A stretch of DNA of 64,000 nucleotides from Candidatus Gastranaerophilales bacterium (GCA_947587615.1 CANPYC010000001.1:1-64000), one strand, 5' to 3'; shown: positions 53,197-63,618, counted from the first letter of the stretch. Program-made: numbers and translations. The notes: generated by a model not told the origin, from the letters alone.

Positions 53197-53864
53197 AGCA
53201 GGAACTTTTAAATTTAAAAGATGAGAAATATAAAAAATTTTCAAGCTCTCTTTTACCTGATACAGATAATATTATAGGTATAAGACTGCCGATTTTAAGA
53301 CGTATTTCAAAAAGAATAGCTAATAGTTGTTATGAGCGGTTTTTTAATGAAAATGATGATGAGTTTTTTGAATTAACTATGCTTGAAGGAATGATAATAG
53401 GAAATTTAAATCTTGAATTTGATGAAATAAAAAAATATATTGAAAAATTTATTTTAAAAATTAATAACTGGTCAGTTTGTGATAGTTTCTGTTGTTCTTT
53501 AAAAATCGTTAAAAAGAATAAGAAAAAAGTAAAAATTTTTTTAGAAAAATATTTTAAATCAAATAAAGAATTTGAGCTTCGTTTTGCTTATGTAATTATG
53601 CTTAGCTACTTTTTTGATGATTATAATTATATGATTGAAAAAATCGCCTGCTTTAATAATGAAAAGTACTATTCTAAAATGGCTGCGGCGTGGGCATTAT
53701 CAATTGTTTTTATGAAACATTTTGATAATATTTTTAATGATATTAAAAATTTAAAAATTCATCCCTGGGTTTTAAATAAAGGTATTCAAAAAGCGCTTGA
53801 ATCATACAGACTCAATAAAGAGCAAAAAGAAAAACTACGACAAATGAAGGCTTTTTTAAATTAG
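53181..53864 (+). CDS. AlkD-like DNA alkylation repair HEAT protein
   Basis: 227 residues, all helical. IGIRLPILRRISKRIA, FELTMLEGMIIG, WSVCDSFCCSLK, RFAYVIMLSYFF and AAAWALSIVFMKHF match the HEAT-like repeats of the AlkD/DNA alkylation repair family. The WSVCDxF and AxAW positions carry the Trp and Asp residues typical of the alkyl-base pocket. It may excise or recognise alkylated purines. The gene follows mutS2 by 30 bases on the same strand. A 16-bp tandem duplication of the start creates a short overlapping upstream frame. Confidence 0.85.
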   Translation: MIEEVKQELLNLKDEKYKKFSSSLLPDTDNIIGIRLPILRRISKRIANSCYERFFNENDDEFFELTMLEGMIIGNLNLEFDEIKKYIEKFILKINNWSVCDSFCCSLKIVKKNKKKVKIFLEKYFKSNKEFELRFAYVIMLSYFFDDYNYMIEKIACFNNEKYYSKMAAAWALSIVFMKHFDNIFNDIKNLKIHPWVLNKGIQKALESYRLNKEQKEKLRQMKAFLN

Positions 53865-53929
53865 AAAAATAAGATATAATATTGATTATTTGAATTATTG
53901 GACTTTTATTTAACTTCGAGGAGAAAACA

Positions 53930-54364
53930 ATGTCTTATTATATTTTATGGGGCTCAATAGGTGTAATATTTTTAATACTTGAGATGTTTACACCGGGGCT
54001 GTTTTTTCTTAATTTTTCAATAAGTGCATTTATTTGCGCAATTTTAGCGTTATCAATTAAAGCTTTAACAATGACAAATTTGATAATTTTCTTTTGCGTT
54101 TTATCGGTTATTTTAATTTTTACCCTTCGCCCAATGCTTATCAAAAGAGGTAATAACCAAACAAAAGAACAAAGCGGAATTGAAGCAAAATACGTTGGAC
54201 AAATCGCAAAAGTTGTTGAAAATGTTGATAAAGAAAAAGGCGCTATTTCAATTTATGATGAAAGATGGCAGGCAAGAAACATTGAAGAAGGTGTAATTGA
54301 AGCAGGTTGCCAGGTTGAAATAGTCGGATACGAAAGTATAGTTATGAAAGTTAAAAAAGTATAA
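53930..54364 (+). CDS. NfeD-like membrane protein (short form)
   Basis: 144 residues. Two or three membrane segments (about 5-25, 27-45, 50-68) are followed by a C-terminal OB-fold-like domain (YVGQIAKVVENVDKEKGAIS, EVIEAGCQVEIVGYE). This is the short NfeD class, which partners SPFH proteins. GAGGAG precedes the ATG by seven bases. The SPFH gene starts 18 bases after the stop, forming the classic NfeD-stomatin pair thought to organise membrane microdomains. Confidence 0.88.
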   Translation: MSYYILWGSIGVIFLILEMFTPGLFFLNFSISAFICAILALSIKALTMTNLIIFFCVLSVILIFTLRPMLIKRGNNQTKEQSGIEAKYVGQIAKVVENVDKEKGAISIYDERWQARNIEEGVIEAGCQVEIVGYESIVMKVKKV

Positions 54365-54382
54365 AACATAAAGGAGAAAAAC

Positions 54383-55357
54383 ATGGGAATTGGCATTTTT
54401 TTAATTTTATTAATTGCTCTTGTTATCGTTTTTGCAATTAAAGGGGTAATTATTGTTCAACAAGCAGAAGTTGTTATTGTTGAAAGACTTGGTAAATATC
54501 AAAAAACTCTTAATTCAGGGTTAAATTTCATTGTTCCGATTTTGGAAGCCCCAAGAGGTGTCGCTTGGAAAGTTACTCAAAGAGGGCTTGACGGGCAAAA
54601 TTATTCATACGTTAGAGAAAAAACAAAAATTGATTTAAGAGAATCTGTTTATGATTTTCCCCGCCAAACGGTTATTACAAAAGATAACGTTTCAATAAGC
54701 ATTAACGCTTTGCTATATTTTCAAATAGTTGACGCTAAGTCCGCTGTTTATGAAATTCAAAATTTGCCCGAAGCTATTGAAAAATTAACACAAACAACCC
54801 TAAGAAACCTTGTTGGTCAGCTTGATTTAGATGAAACACTTGTTTCAAGAGATAAAATTAATGTTGAGCTTCGCTCAATCCTTGATGAAGCAACAAATAA
54901 ATGGGGTGTTAAGGTAAATCGTGTTGAATTGCAGGATATCATTCCTCCCGTTGATATTCAAACAGCCATGGAAAAACAAATGAAAGCAGAACGTGATAGA
55001 CGTGCTGCAATCTTAGAAGCTGAAGGGCTTAAAAAATCGGCAATCTTAAAAGCAGAAGGTGAAAAAGAAGCTGCAATCAATCAGGCAGAAGGTTTAAAAC
55101 AAGCGGAAATCTTAAAAGCCGAAGGTTTTGCTCAAGCAAGATTAATTGAAGCAGACGCTGAAAAACAAGCAATTCAAAGAATAACAGAAGCGTTTAATCA
55201 TCAAGGTCAGCCCGATAAATATTTAATTGCTATGAAATATCTTGAATCTCTGCAAGACATTGCAAAAGGTCAGGATAATAAAGTTGTTTACATGCCTTAT
55301 GAAGCAACGGGAATTTTATCTTCAATTGATGGCATTAAACAAATGTTAAATAAATAG
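54383..55357 (+). CDS. SPFH/stomatin-family membrane protein
   Basis: 324 residues. One N-terminal membrane segment (GIFLILLIALVIVFAIKG) precedes the SPFH domain with QQAEVVIVERLGKYQKTL, FPRQTVITKDNVSI and a coiled-coil tail of repeated ILKAEGEKEAAINQAEG units; the end MPYEATGILSSIDGIKQML is typical of the bacterial stomatin/QmcA group. It probably oligomerises in the cytoplasmic membrane and modulates a membrane protease. Paired with NfeD upstream and closed by a terminator. Confidence 0.92.
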   Translation: MGIGIFLILLIALVIVFAIKGVIIVQQAEVVIVERLGKYQKTLNSGLNFIVPILEAPRGVAWKVTQRGLDGQNYSYVREKTKIDLRESVYDFPRQTVITKDNVSISINALLYFQIVDAKSAVYEIQNLPEAIEKLTQTTLRNLVGQLDLDETLVSRDKINVELRSILDEATNKWGVKVNRVELQDIIPPVDIQTAMEKQMKAERDRRAAILEAEGLKKSAILKAEGEKEAAINQAEGLKQAEILKAEGFAQARLIEADAEKQAIQRITEAFNHQGQPDKYLIAMKYLESLQDIAKGQDNKVVYMPYEATGILSSIDGIKQMLNK

Positions 55358-55373
55358 ATTTTATCGATATCTT

Positions 55374-55405
55374 AAAACGAGCTTAGACTTATCTAAGCTC
55401 GTTTT
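55374..55405 (+). terminator. Intrinsic terminator after the SPFH gene
   Basis: AAAACGAGCTTAGA (55374-55387) pairs with TCTAAGCTCGTTTT (55392-55405), followed by more T. It lies 17 bases past the stop at 55357. Confidence 0.92.
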
Positions 55406-55493
55406 TTGTTAAGAAATATTAAAATAATATATAAAATTTATCAATTTTTTATTTAAATTTTACTTATTAAAAGAAAAAGAAAGGATAAGTTTA

Positions 55494-56165
55494 ATGGCAA
55501 CAAATCCATCTGTTAACACTAAATTCAGTGATATAAAAATTTCAGATAAATTTCCAAAATTGCAAGATGTTGTTAATAATAATTATAAGTTACCAAAAAG
55601 TGACGAATTAATCTACAATACCAATGAAGAAGGAAAAATTTCCTCGCTTGATGTTGAATTAGAGGATGGAGAAATTTTATCAATACTTTTGAGTAAAAGT
55701 TTTTCAATTGATGAAATAGAAAATAAAACAATCGATGAACTTTTTGAGGATGACAAACTTTATTCTCTTTACGCACAATACAATGACACTGAAGAATATT
55801 TAGGAAGTATAAGTAATGAGGATGGCTCATATAACTATTATATGGAAATCGAAGAAAAAAATGATGATGAAAAAACAACACACTCAGAATTATATGAGGA
55901 TAGCAAATTAACTTATGCGGAAGATGAAATAAAAAATTCAAAAGGTATAGTCTTTGATGCAATTGATGAAGATGGCGATGGAGACTATGACGCAGTTCAA
56001 AACGCTTTATATGATGATAAAAAAGAAAATATTATAGGACAGGAAATTGATTCCGATGGCGATGGGGATATTGATATCAGAGTTATAAAAGAAGATAGAA
56101 AAATTACCCAACAACAGCTTGATGAAAACGGCAAAGTATTAAAAGAGCAAACGGTTGAATTTTAA
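55494..56165 (+). CDS. Acidic protein with Asp-rich calcium-type loops
   Basis: 223 residues, not recognised. Strongly acidic. Two DxDGDGD loops near 160-190 (DEDGDGDYDAVQNAL and DSDGDGDIDIRVI) resemble calcium-binding EF-hand/thrombospondin-3-like loops. The first 60 residues include a short amphipathic leader (MATNPSVNTKFSDIKISDKF). No signal peptide is evident. AAAGGA precedes the ATG by nine bases, and a terminator follows, so it is a single-gene unit. A calcium-binding or surface role is possible. Confidence 0.7.
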   Translation: MATNPSVNTKFSDIKISDKFPKLQDVVNNNYKLPKSDELIYNTNEEGKISSLDVELEDGEILSILLSKSFSIDEIENKTIDELFEDDKLYSLYAQYNDTEEYLGSISNEDGSYNYYMEIEEKNDDEKTTHSELYEDSKLTYAEDEIKNSKGIVFDAIDEDGDGDYDAVQNALYDDKKENIIGQEIDSDGDGDIDIRVIKEDRKITQQQLDENGKVLKEQTVEF

Positions 56166-56186
56166 TTTCATATATTATATATAAAT

Positions 56187-56218
56187 AAAAGGCTTAAATT
56201 TAAACATTTAAGCCTTTT
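56187..56218. terminator. Bidirectional intrinsic terminator
   Basis: AAAAGGCTTAAAT (56187-56199) pairs with ATTTAAGCCTTTT (56206-56218), followed by T. It separates the acidic protein gene from the convergent GGGtGRT gene. Confidence 0.9.
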
Positions 56219-56244
56219 TGTATTTGTAAAATTTTATTTTTTTA

Positions 56245-57246
56245 CTATTTTGTCATGGCTTTTTGAACTGCAACAGCGCAAGCAACCGTTGCACCAACCA
56301 TTGGGTTATTACCCATACCGATAACACCCATCATTTCAACGTGAGCGGGAACTGAAGATGAGCCTGCAAATTGAGCGTCACCGTGCATTCTACCCATTGT
56401 GTCTGTCATACCGTAAGAAGCAGGGCCTGCTGCAACGTTATCGGGGTGAAGCGTTCTTCCTGTTCCGCCGCCTGAAGCTACTGAGAAATATTTTCTTCCG
56501 TTTTCAATTGCCCATTTTTTGTATGTGCCTGCGACGGGGTGTTGAAATCTTGTCGGGTTTGTTGAGTTACCCGTAATTGAAACATCAACGCCTTCTTTAA
56601 TCATTATTGCTACACCTTCTGAAACGTCATCTGCGCCGTAACATCTAACTTTTGCTCTTTCGCCATCTGAAAAAGGTGTTTCTTTTGTAATCTTCAATTC
56701 ACCCGTTTTATAGTTGTATTCCGTTTCAACGGATGTAAAACCGTTTATTCTTGAGATAATATGAGCTGCGTCTTTTCCTAAACCGTTTAAGATTACTCTT
56801 AGAGGTTCTTTTCTTACTTTATTTGCGTTTCTTGCAATGCCGATAGCGCCTTCAGCGGCTGCAAATGATTCATGACCTGCTAAAAAGCAGAAGCATTTTG
56901 TTTCTTCCCTTAAAAGCATAGCGCCTAAGTTACCGTGACCTAAACCTACTTTTCTTGTATCACCAACGGAACCGGGTACTGCAAAAGCTTGTAAACCTAT
57001 TCCTATTGCTTCAGCGGCAGCTGCGGCATCTGTGATACCTTTTTTAATAGCTATGGCACAACCAAGAGTATATGCCCAAGAAGCATTATCAAATGCAATC
57101 GGTTGAATACCTTTAACAATTTCATCAACATTTATTCCTTTAGACAAACATAATTCATTAGCTTCATCTAAAGATGAAAAACCATACTCTTTTAAAACTT
57201 TGGCTAATGAGTCTTTGCGTCTGTCTTGTCCTTCAAATTTTGCCAT
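56245..57246 (-). CDS. GGGtGRT family protein
   Basis: 333 residues. ASGGGTGRTLHPDNVAAGPA near 265 is the motif that names this family, along with Gly/Ala-rich AIGIGLQAFAVPGSVGDTRK and an ending GMGNNPMVGATVACAVAVQK. The biochemical function is not known. It follows the NifU-like scaffold gene by 33 bases on the same strand, a pairing I recall from anaerobes, suggesting work with Fe-S cluster assembly or an Fe-S-dependent process. Length is normal. It starts with AAGGAAAATAAAAAATG. Confidence 0.85.
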   Translation of the reverse strand: MAKFEGQDRRKDSLAKVLKEYGFSSLDEANELCLSKGINVDEIVKGIQPIAFDNASWAYTLGCAIAIKKGITDAAAAAEAIGIGLQAFAVPGSVGDTRKVGLGHGNLGAMLLREETKCFCFLAGHESFAAAEGAIGIARNANKVRKEPLRVILNGLGKDAAHIISRINGFTSVETEYNYKTGELKITKETPFSDGERAKVRCYGADDVSEGVAIMIKEGVDVSITGNSTNPTRFQHPVAGTYKKWAIENGRKYFSVASGGGTGRTLHPDNVAAGPASYGMTDTMGRMHGDAQFAGSSSVPAHVEMMGVIGMGNNPMVGATVACAVAVQKAMTK

Positions 57247-57279
57247 TTTTTATTTTCCTTATAACTAACTTCTTACTTA

Positions 57280-57981
57280 TTATTGTTTACGAGGGTCGAT
57301 TGTCTTAACGGCTTCATTAAATCTTCCGTAAGTACCGATATTCTTTTCATAAGCTTCTTTAGCGTCAGCGCCGTTTTTAATAGCGTCCATAACTTTGCCT
57401 AAGTTAACAAATTTATATCCTATTACTTCATCATTTTTATCTAAACCAAGTTCTAAGATATAGCCTTCTGTTAAAGAAAGATATCTTACACCTTTTTGTT
57501 TAGTAGAGTGAATTGTACCAACCATTGAGCATAAGCCTTTACCTAAGTCTTCAAGACCCGCACCAACGGGTAAACCGTTTTCAGAGAATGCCGTTTGAGT
57601 TCTTCCGTAAACGATTTGCAAGAATAATTCTCTCATTGCAACATTAATAGCGTCGCATACAAGGTCTGTGTTCAGTGCTTCTAAAATTGTTTTACCGGGT
57701 AATATTTCCCCTGCCATAGCGGCACTATGCGTCATACCCGAGCAGCCGATTGTTTCAACAAGAGCTTCTTGAATAATGCCGTCTTTAACATTGAGAGTTA
57801 ATTTGCAAGTACCTTGTTGAGGTGCGCAGCAGCCGCAACCATGCGTAAGACCTGAAATATCTTTAATTTCTTTACATTTTGTCCAAAGTCCTTCTTGAGG
57901 AATCGGAGCAGGTGAACCTTTAACACCACGAGCTACGCAGCATTTTTCTTCAATTTCTGAAGTTAGTTGAATATGAGTCAT
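57280..57981 (-). CDS. NifU/IscU-like iron-sulfur cluster scaffold protein
   Basis: 233 residues. Cys-rich: a CC pair near residue 14, GCGCCAPQQGTCKLTLNV, then the NifU-N-like core with IGCSGMTHSAAMAGE. The core is larger than IscU and has a C-terminal extension with LSLTEGYILELGLD. It likely assembles or carries Fe-S clusters. GGAGG precedes the ATG by six bases. Cotranscribed with the GGGtGRT gene. Not accompanied by a cysteine desulfurase in the window. Confidence 0.82.
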   Translation of the reverse strand: MTHIQLTSEIEEKCCVARGVKGSPAPIPQEGLWTKCKEIKDISGLTHGCGCCAPQQGTCKLTLNVKDGIIQEALVETIGCSGMTHSAAMAGEILPGKTILEALNTDLVCDAINVAMRELFLQIVYGRTQTAFSENGLPVGAGLEDLGKGLCSMVGTIHSTKQKGVRYLSLTEGYILELGLDKNDEVIGYKFVNLGKVMDAIKNGADAKEAYEKNIGTYGRFNEAVKTIDPRKQ

Positions 57982-58059
57982 TTGTCCTCCTTTATACTAT
58001 AGTTTTTTAATTCGTAAAATTGCTATATAACTAAATTTTAATATAAACAAAATTTTTTG

Positions 58060-59067
58060 TTAAAAAAAGAAATTTTTAACAACAGTTTTAATTGTATCAA
58101 GATAAAATAAACAAATTGTTGAAGCTGCAATCAATGCAGGTCCGAAAGGCATAAGACAATATTTTTTTTGACAGTTTTCAAAAGTTTCATCGCTTTCTTT
58201 TTTAGATTTTATTTCATCAAGTATACTCTTAAGGGTAAAAATTAAAGCCCCTGTAATTAAAAGGGTTAAGATTAAATGTAAAATTTTATCTAAAGCCAGA
58301 TAATTAATTAAAATTACCGAAAAAATACTTAAAATTATGATTATATATGCAATAGCGAGTTTGATTTTTTTTTCATCAAATGCTTTTTTAACTAAAATCG
58401 GAACGGCGCTGAAGGTTTGAATTAAAAAGCTTAGAGCCGTTATAACTAAAAGTCCTTTTATTCCAAAAATTGCGCCCAAACCGAGAGCAATAAGGCTGTC
58501 GCCTTCTCCAAACATTCTATAATTTGCAATTAAATAACCTAATCTTGCCATAAGCTCAAAAAATAAAAAGCCGAAAATTGCCCCTAAGATTGCCTGAACA
58601 ATTGTAACATCGCCGAGTTTTAAAAATGAATAAATAAGCCCGAATATAAGTAATATATAAGCATGGTAATCTATTATAACCGTTTCTTTAATATCTGTTG
58701 CGCTAAGCAAGATAAATATCGATAAAAATGCGCAGACAAATAAAGTTTTAAGGCTAAAGCCAAATGCAATAAAGCTGATTAAATAGAATAACCCGTTTAA
58801 AAATTCTATAATCGGATATTGAAGTGATATATGACACTTACAATATGCGCATTTTCCTCTTAAGAAAATATATGATAATAAAGGGATATTCATATACCAC
58901 TTTAATTTATTAGAGCATTTAGGGCATTTTGAACGGGTAAAAATCATGTCTTCTCCGCTCAAACCCCTTAATATTGCAACATTTAAAAAAGAACCGATAC
59001 AAAGACCAAAAATAAAGATATAAACAGCAATAAATATATATGGTACACCCATAATTAAGCTATTCAT
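58060..59067 (-). CDS. Prepilin peptidase (A24 family)
   Basis: 335 residues, polytopic. Two CxxC pairs near residues 48-51 and 72-75 (CPKCSNKLKW, CAYCKCHISL) form the zinc site of the cytoplasmic loop, and ATDIKETVIDY plus FGEGDSLIALG give the two catalytic Asp residues, the latter being the GxGD motif. It cleaves and methylates type IV prepilin-like leaders. The start overlaps the upstream sigma factor gene by eight bases. The C-terminal third (after residue 240) is longer than usual and has extra membrane segments. Confidence 0.92.
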   Translation of the reverse strand: MNSLIMGVPYIFIAVYIFIFGLCIGSFLNVAILRGLSGEDMIFTRSKCPKCSNKLKWYMNIPLLSYIFLRGKCAYCKCHISLQYPIIEFLNGLFYLISFIAFGFSLKTLFVCAFLSIFILLSATDIKETVIIDYHAYILLIFGLIYSFLKLGDVTIVQAILGAIFGFLFFELMARLGYLIANYRMFGEGDSLIALGLGAIFGIKGLLVITALSFLIQTFSAVPILVKKAFDEKKIKLAIAYIIIILSIFSVILINYLALDKILHLILTLLITGALIFTLKSILDEIKSKKESDETFENCQKKYCLMPFGPALIAASTICLFYLDTIKTVVKNFFF

Positions 59068-59854
59068 ACTGTTTTAAACCTTTTTTTGAAATTATTTCAA
59101 AGAGTTTTTGAAGTGCTTTTTTAAGTTTTCTTGATACCTGCATTTGAGAAATATTAAGTTTTTCCGATATTTCACGCTGGTTTAAACCTTCGTAATAATT
59201 CAAAACTATAAGCTGCTGCTCAACAGGTTCAAGCCTTCTTATGGCGTCATCAAGAATCATTCTGTTTTCATAGCTGTTAAATGCTTCTTTTTGGCTTTCG
59301 TCCTCAATTTTTTCAACCAAAGAAATGGAATTTTCATCCGCCCCTATGATTTGATCAATTGAAATTGTTGTTGTTCTTCTGTCTAAATTGTTACATTCTT
59401 CAACTTTTTCCTGCGGCATTTGAAGAGCTTCCGCTATGTCTTTATCTGTTGGCGTTGTGCCCAGTTTTTCCGTTAGCTCTAAAGTGAGTTTGTGAACCCT
59501 GAAAGAGAGCTCTTTTATTTCTCTCGGGGCTCTTATGATTGTTGTTTTATCTCTTAAATAATGCCTAATTTCACCTGTTATTAAGTATGTTGCGTAAGAT
59601 TTAAAGTTTTTGGATATTTCAGGGTTGTATAAATCAACAGCTTTAATTAAACCCAAAGAACCTACTTGGGTAATATCTTCCACAGGGTCGGTTGAACGTC
59701 TTGCCAGTGAGCGTGCAACCTTTTTAACAATCGGCATGCACGCAAGCACTACAAGCTCTTTTAATTTTTTCTTGGTTTTCTCATCAGTTGCAGCATGGTA
59801 CTCATCAAGCCATGCGTTAACTTCCTCTATTGATAGTGTAATATTTTCTTCCAT
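59060..59854 (-). CDS. Sigma-70 family factor, SigF/SigB-like group 3
   Basis: 264 residues. Region 2 includes VEDITQVGSLGLIKAVDLYNP and FKSYATYLITGEIRHYLRD; region 3 has ELTEKLGTTPTDKDIAEAL; region 4 has LIVLNYYEGLNQREISEKLN followed by the recognition helix ISQMQVSRKLKKAL. It lacks region 1.1, like SigB/SigF/WhiG alternative factors. In cyanobacteria the SigF class drives type IV pilus genes, and this gene overlaps a prepilin peptidase, so control of pilus functions is a reasonable inference. Confidence 0.9.
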   Translation of the reverse strand: MEENITLSIEEVNAWLDEYHAATDEKTKKKLKELVVLACMPIVKKVARSLARRSTDPVEDITQVGSLGLIKAVDLYNPEISKNFKSYATYLITGEIRHYLRDKTTIIRAPREIKELSFRVHKLTLELTEKLGTTPTDKDIAEALQMPQEKVEECNNLDRRTTTISIDQIIGADENSISLVEKIEDESQKEAFNSYENRMILDDAIRRLEPVEQQLIVLNYYEGLNQREISEKLNISQMQVSRKLKKALQKLFEIISKKGLKQYE

Positions 59855-59879
59855 TTGATTAATTTTTTACCTTAAAAAT

Positions 59880-61198
<1,319 letters not shown>

Positions 61199-62191
61199 AT
61201 GTTCTTAGTAAATAACGATACAAAAAAATTCAATCTTAATTTTAAAGCTGATTATAAAAAAAATACAGCTCCAAAAAAAGAATATAAACAAATTGAAAGC
61301 CTGCCAAATTACTCCTCTAATTGCGCTTTGATACAATTTGGCAAAAGCTGCGATGAAAAAAAGTATAGTGATTTTAAAACAAGACAATCCAAAGTTACAA
61401 AAGAAGAATTTGAGCAAATAAAAAGAAATTCACCTTCAATTTTGTTTCAAGCTTATAAAACAATTGATGAGAATAAATATAATAAATTTGATGTTATGCC
61501 TGATACAATTGCAAGATGTGCACTTGGCTTGAAAAACTTTTTGGATTTTGACACAAAAGATAATTATACGCTTTTATCAATCGGTGCAAGTCCTGATATG
61601 CTAAGCGGAGCAATGAAAGAACTGGGTTGTGACGTTGTTTTTTGTCCTGCGTCAAACGTCAGTGAGGTTTTAGGCGAGGATGAAAACTGTGAATATATAA
61701 TTCAAAGATATCCTAATTTTAAAATTATCCTTGATTATCTTAACTCTAAAGGGATAAATGCAAAAAATTATAATGATACTGATAGAAAAATTGTCCTTTT
61801 TGATTACTATTCAAGCGGAAAAACTTTAAGAATTTTTGAAAAACTTTTAAAAGAATATATGGGAATTAATCCTGAAAATATTGTAAAATATGATATTATC
61901 GACACGCTTGACATAGCAAATGCTTACAATCAGTATAAAAACAAGGAAGATTTATTATCTCCTCAAGAAAAGTATGCAATTATGAATGATTTATCAATGC
62001 AGATGACATTATCAAATACTCCTCATTTCAGCGTTATCGATAATGAAAGAAACAAAAAAGAAGGTTATATCAACCCCCTAAATAAATCATGCGAAGAAAT
62101 ATTTTACGAATTTGAAAACCATAGCGAGCCTTTAGCAAGAGCGTATTCGCTTTGTGTCTTAAATGAACTTGATAAAATGAATAAACTTTAA
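61199..62191 (+). CDS. Hypothetical protein with PRTase-like loop and (N/S)F leader
   Basis: 330 residues from the ATG at 61199, preceded by AAGGGG; the frame also opens at GTG 61193. Not recognised overall. The N-terminus (FLVNNDTKKFNLNFKADYKK) shares the short hydrophobic-Asn-Phe-basic leader of the repeat proteins. The middle is alpha/beta: TLLSIGASPDML and KIVLFDYYSSGKTLRIF, the latter like the PRPP loop of phosphoribosyltransferases (xVDDxxxTGxT) but with altered acidic residues. Function unknown; the resemblance is modest. Confidence 0.6.
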   Translation: MFLVNNDTKKFNLNFKADYKKNTAPKKEYKQIESLPNYSSNCALIQFGKSCDEKKYSDFKTRQSKVTKEEFEQIKRNSPSILFQAYKTIDENKYNKFDVMPDTIARCALGLKNFLDFDTKDNYTLLSIGASPDMLSGAMKELGCDVVFCPASNVSEVLGEDENCEYIIQRYPNFKIILDYLNSKGINAKNYNDTDRKIVLFDYYSSGKTLRIFEKLLKEYMGINPENIVKYDIIDTLDIANAYNQYKNKEDLLSPQEKYAIMNDLSMQMTLSNTPHFSVIDNERNKKEGYINPLNKSCEEIFYEFENHSEPLARAYSLCVLNELDKMNKL

Positions 62192-62198
62192 TATTAAA

Positions 62199-62222
62199 AA
62201 AAAGCCCCTTATATTATAAGGG
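62199..62222 (-). terminator. Terminator-like hairpin facing left
   Basis: GCCCCTTAT and ATAAGGGGGC form a stem with a 3-4 base loop, preceded on the plus strand by eight A. That gives a T-run only on the minus strand. Both neighbouring genes are on the plus strand, so the orientation is odd; it might end an antisense transcript or simply act as a weak plus-strand structure. Confidence 0.5.
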
Positions 62223-62388
62223 GGCAGCAATCAGAAGAGTTGAGGATTTATATTCTTAATATAATTTTTTTTCGCTTGAATTAAATTAGATTTTAAGATA
62301 ATTTTTAAGTAATCATAATTATTAAATTTGTGATAACATTAATACATTCTTGCTATATCCGCATAAATTTTTATAGAGGGAGAATATA

Positions 62389-63084
62389 ATGAGAATTGAC
62401 GGAAGAAAGAATAATGAGCTAAGACAAATAAAATTTACAAAAAACTATACAAAACATGCGCTCGGTTCTGTTTTAGCGGAATTTGGAGAAACCAAAGTTT
62501 TAGTTTGTGCTAATTTTGAAGATGCAATCCCAAAATGGATGGAGCATGACTCTCCTTTAGGCTGGTTGAGCGCTGAATACTCACTTCTGCCTTCAAGTAC
62601 ACAGGTAAGATGTCAAAGAGAAAGAACGAAAATATCAGGCAGAACTCAAGAAATTCAACGTCTTATAGGACGCTCTTTAAGAGCGTGCATTGACTTAGAA
62701 AAAATTAAAGGAAAAACTTTTATAATTGACGCTGATGTCATTCAGGCAGACGGAGGAACTCGCACCGCTTCAATTTGCGGCGCTTATGTTGCTGTTTGTG
62801 ATATGGTTAAAAGACTTTTAGATGACGGTTTAATTTCGCAAAACCCCATTCTTGAACCGATTGGTGCAATTTCAGCAGGAATTGTCAATAATGAAGTTAT
62901 GGTTGATTTATGCTACAGCGAAGATTCAAATGCTCAAGTTGATTCAAATATTGTCTTAACAAAATCGGGAAAAATTATAGAATTTCAAACAACCGCCGAA
63001 GGCTTGCCTTTTGAAAAAGGGCAGCTGGATGAAATATATTTACTTGCAAAACAATCAATTGATGAAATAATAAAAAAATATTAG
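62389..63084 (+). CDS. rph: Ribonuclease PH
   Basis: 231 residues. MRIDGRKNNELRQIKFTKNY, SAEYSLLPSSTQVR, RTQEIQRLIGRSLRAC and IQADGGTRTASICGAYVA are classic RNase PH blocks, with the phosphate-binding Arg residues of the phosphorolytic fold. It trims tRNA 3' ends using phosphate. GGGAG precedes the ATG by seven bases. Length is near the 235-240 of most homologues. A 70-base gap separates it from the next hypothetical gene. Confidence 0.95.
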   Translation: MRIDGRKNNELRQIKFTKNYTKHALGSVLAEFGETKVLVCANFEDAIPKWMEHDSPLGWLSAEYSLLPSSTQVRCQRERTKISGRTQEIQRLIGRSLRACIDLEKIKGKTFIIDADVIQADGGTRTASICGAYVAVCDMVKRLLDDGLISQNPILEPIGAISAGIVNNEVMVDLCYSEDSNAQVDSNIVLTKSGKIIEFQTTAEGLPFEKGQLDEIYLLAKQSIDEIIKKY

Positions 63085-63154
63085 CAATTTTTTATGGAAA
63101 TTTTACTTTAATAAATATATCATTAAATATTATAATATTAAAAGAAGTGTAATA

Positions 63155-63616
63155 ATGATAAACATGGGATATTTAACAAAATTGAAAAAATTTGATAAAA
63201 ACGATATTGAAGATATCTTAGAAAACTCAAAAGAAGGTAATGTAAAGTATTTAGACGAAGTTTTATCAATAAAAAACATATCTTCATTTGACGCAAGCTA
63301 TATAATGAGCAAGCTTAACTTAACTCAAGATAAAATTGAGCTGATAAAATTAAGCTTAAAAAAGTATGAATCAAGCGACGAACTCAAAGAACAAGAAACA
63401 TACAGCGACTTTTTATACGGAATAGTAAACAGTATTGAAAAAATTGAAAAACAAGACACCGATATTTTTGATGATATTTTGGGTTATAAAAGAAAAATTA
63501 ACGACATAGCTTCATTTGCAGACTTTTTAGCTTTAAATTCTTCAGGATATTTAAGCGAAAAAACACCGCAAGAAGTTAAATTCTCACCCGTTAACTGGAA
63601 AAATTCTTTTAAATAA
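63155..63616 (+). CDS. Hypothetical helical protein
   Basis: 153 residues, not recognised. It is highly helical, Lys/Glu/Asp/Ser-rich, with leucine-spaced segments (DIEDILENSKEGNVKYLDEV, KIELIKLSLKKYE). No signal peptide, membrane segment or Cys. No clear ribosome site precedes the ATG; Met4 is an alternative start. It converges on a sigma-factor gene only two bases beyond its stop. It could be a regulator of that factor, but nothing beyond position suggests so. Confidence 0.6.
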   Translation: MINMGYLTKLKKFDKNDIEDILENSKEGNVKYLDEVLSIKNISSFDASYIMSKLNLTQDKIELIKLSLKKYESSDELKEQETYSDFLYGIVNSIEKIEKQDTDIFDDILGYKRKINDIASFADFLALNSSGYLSEKTPQEVKFSPVNWKNSFK

Positions 63617-63618
63617 TC

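Noticed and set aside
55573-55962. His/Leu-rich 129-residue minus-strand frame
   Set aside because: Antisense shadow of the acidic Asp-loop protein, which has a good ribosome site and terminator.
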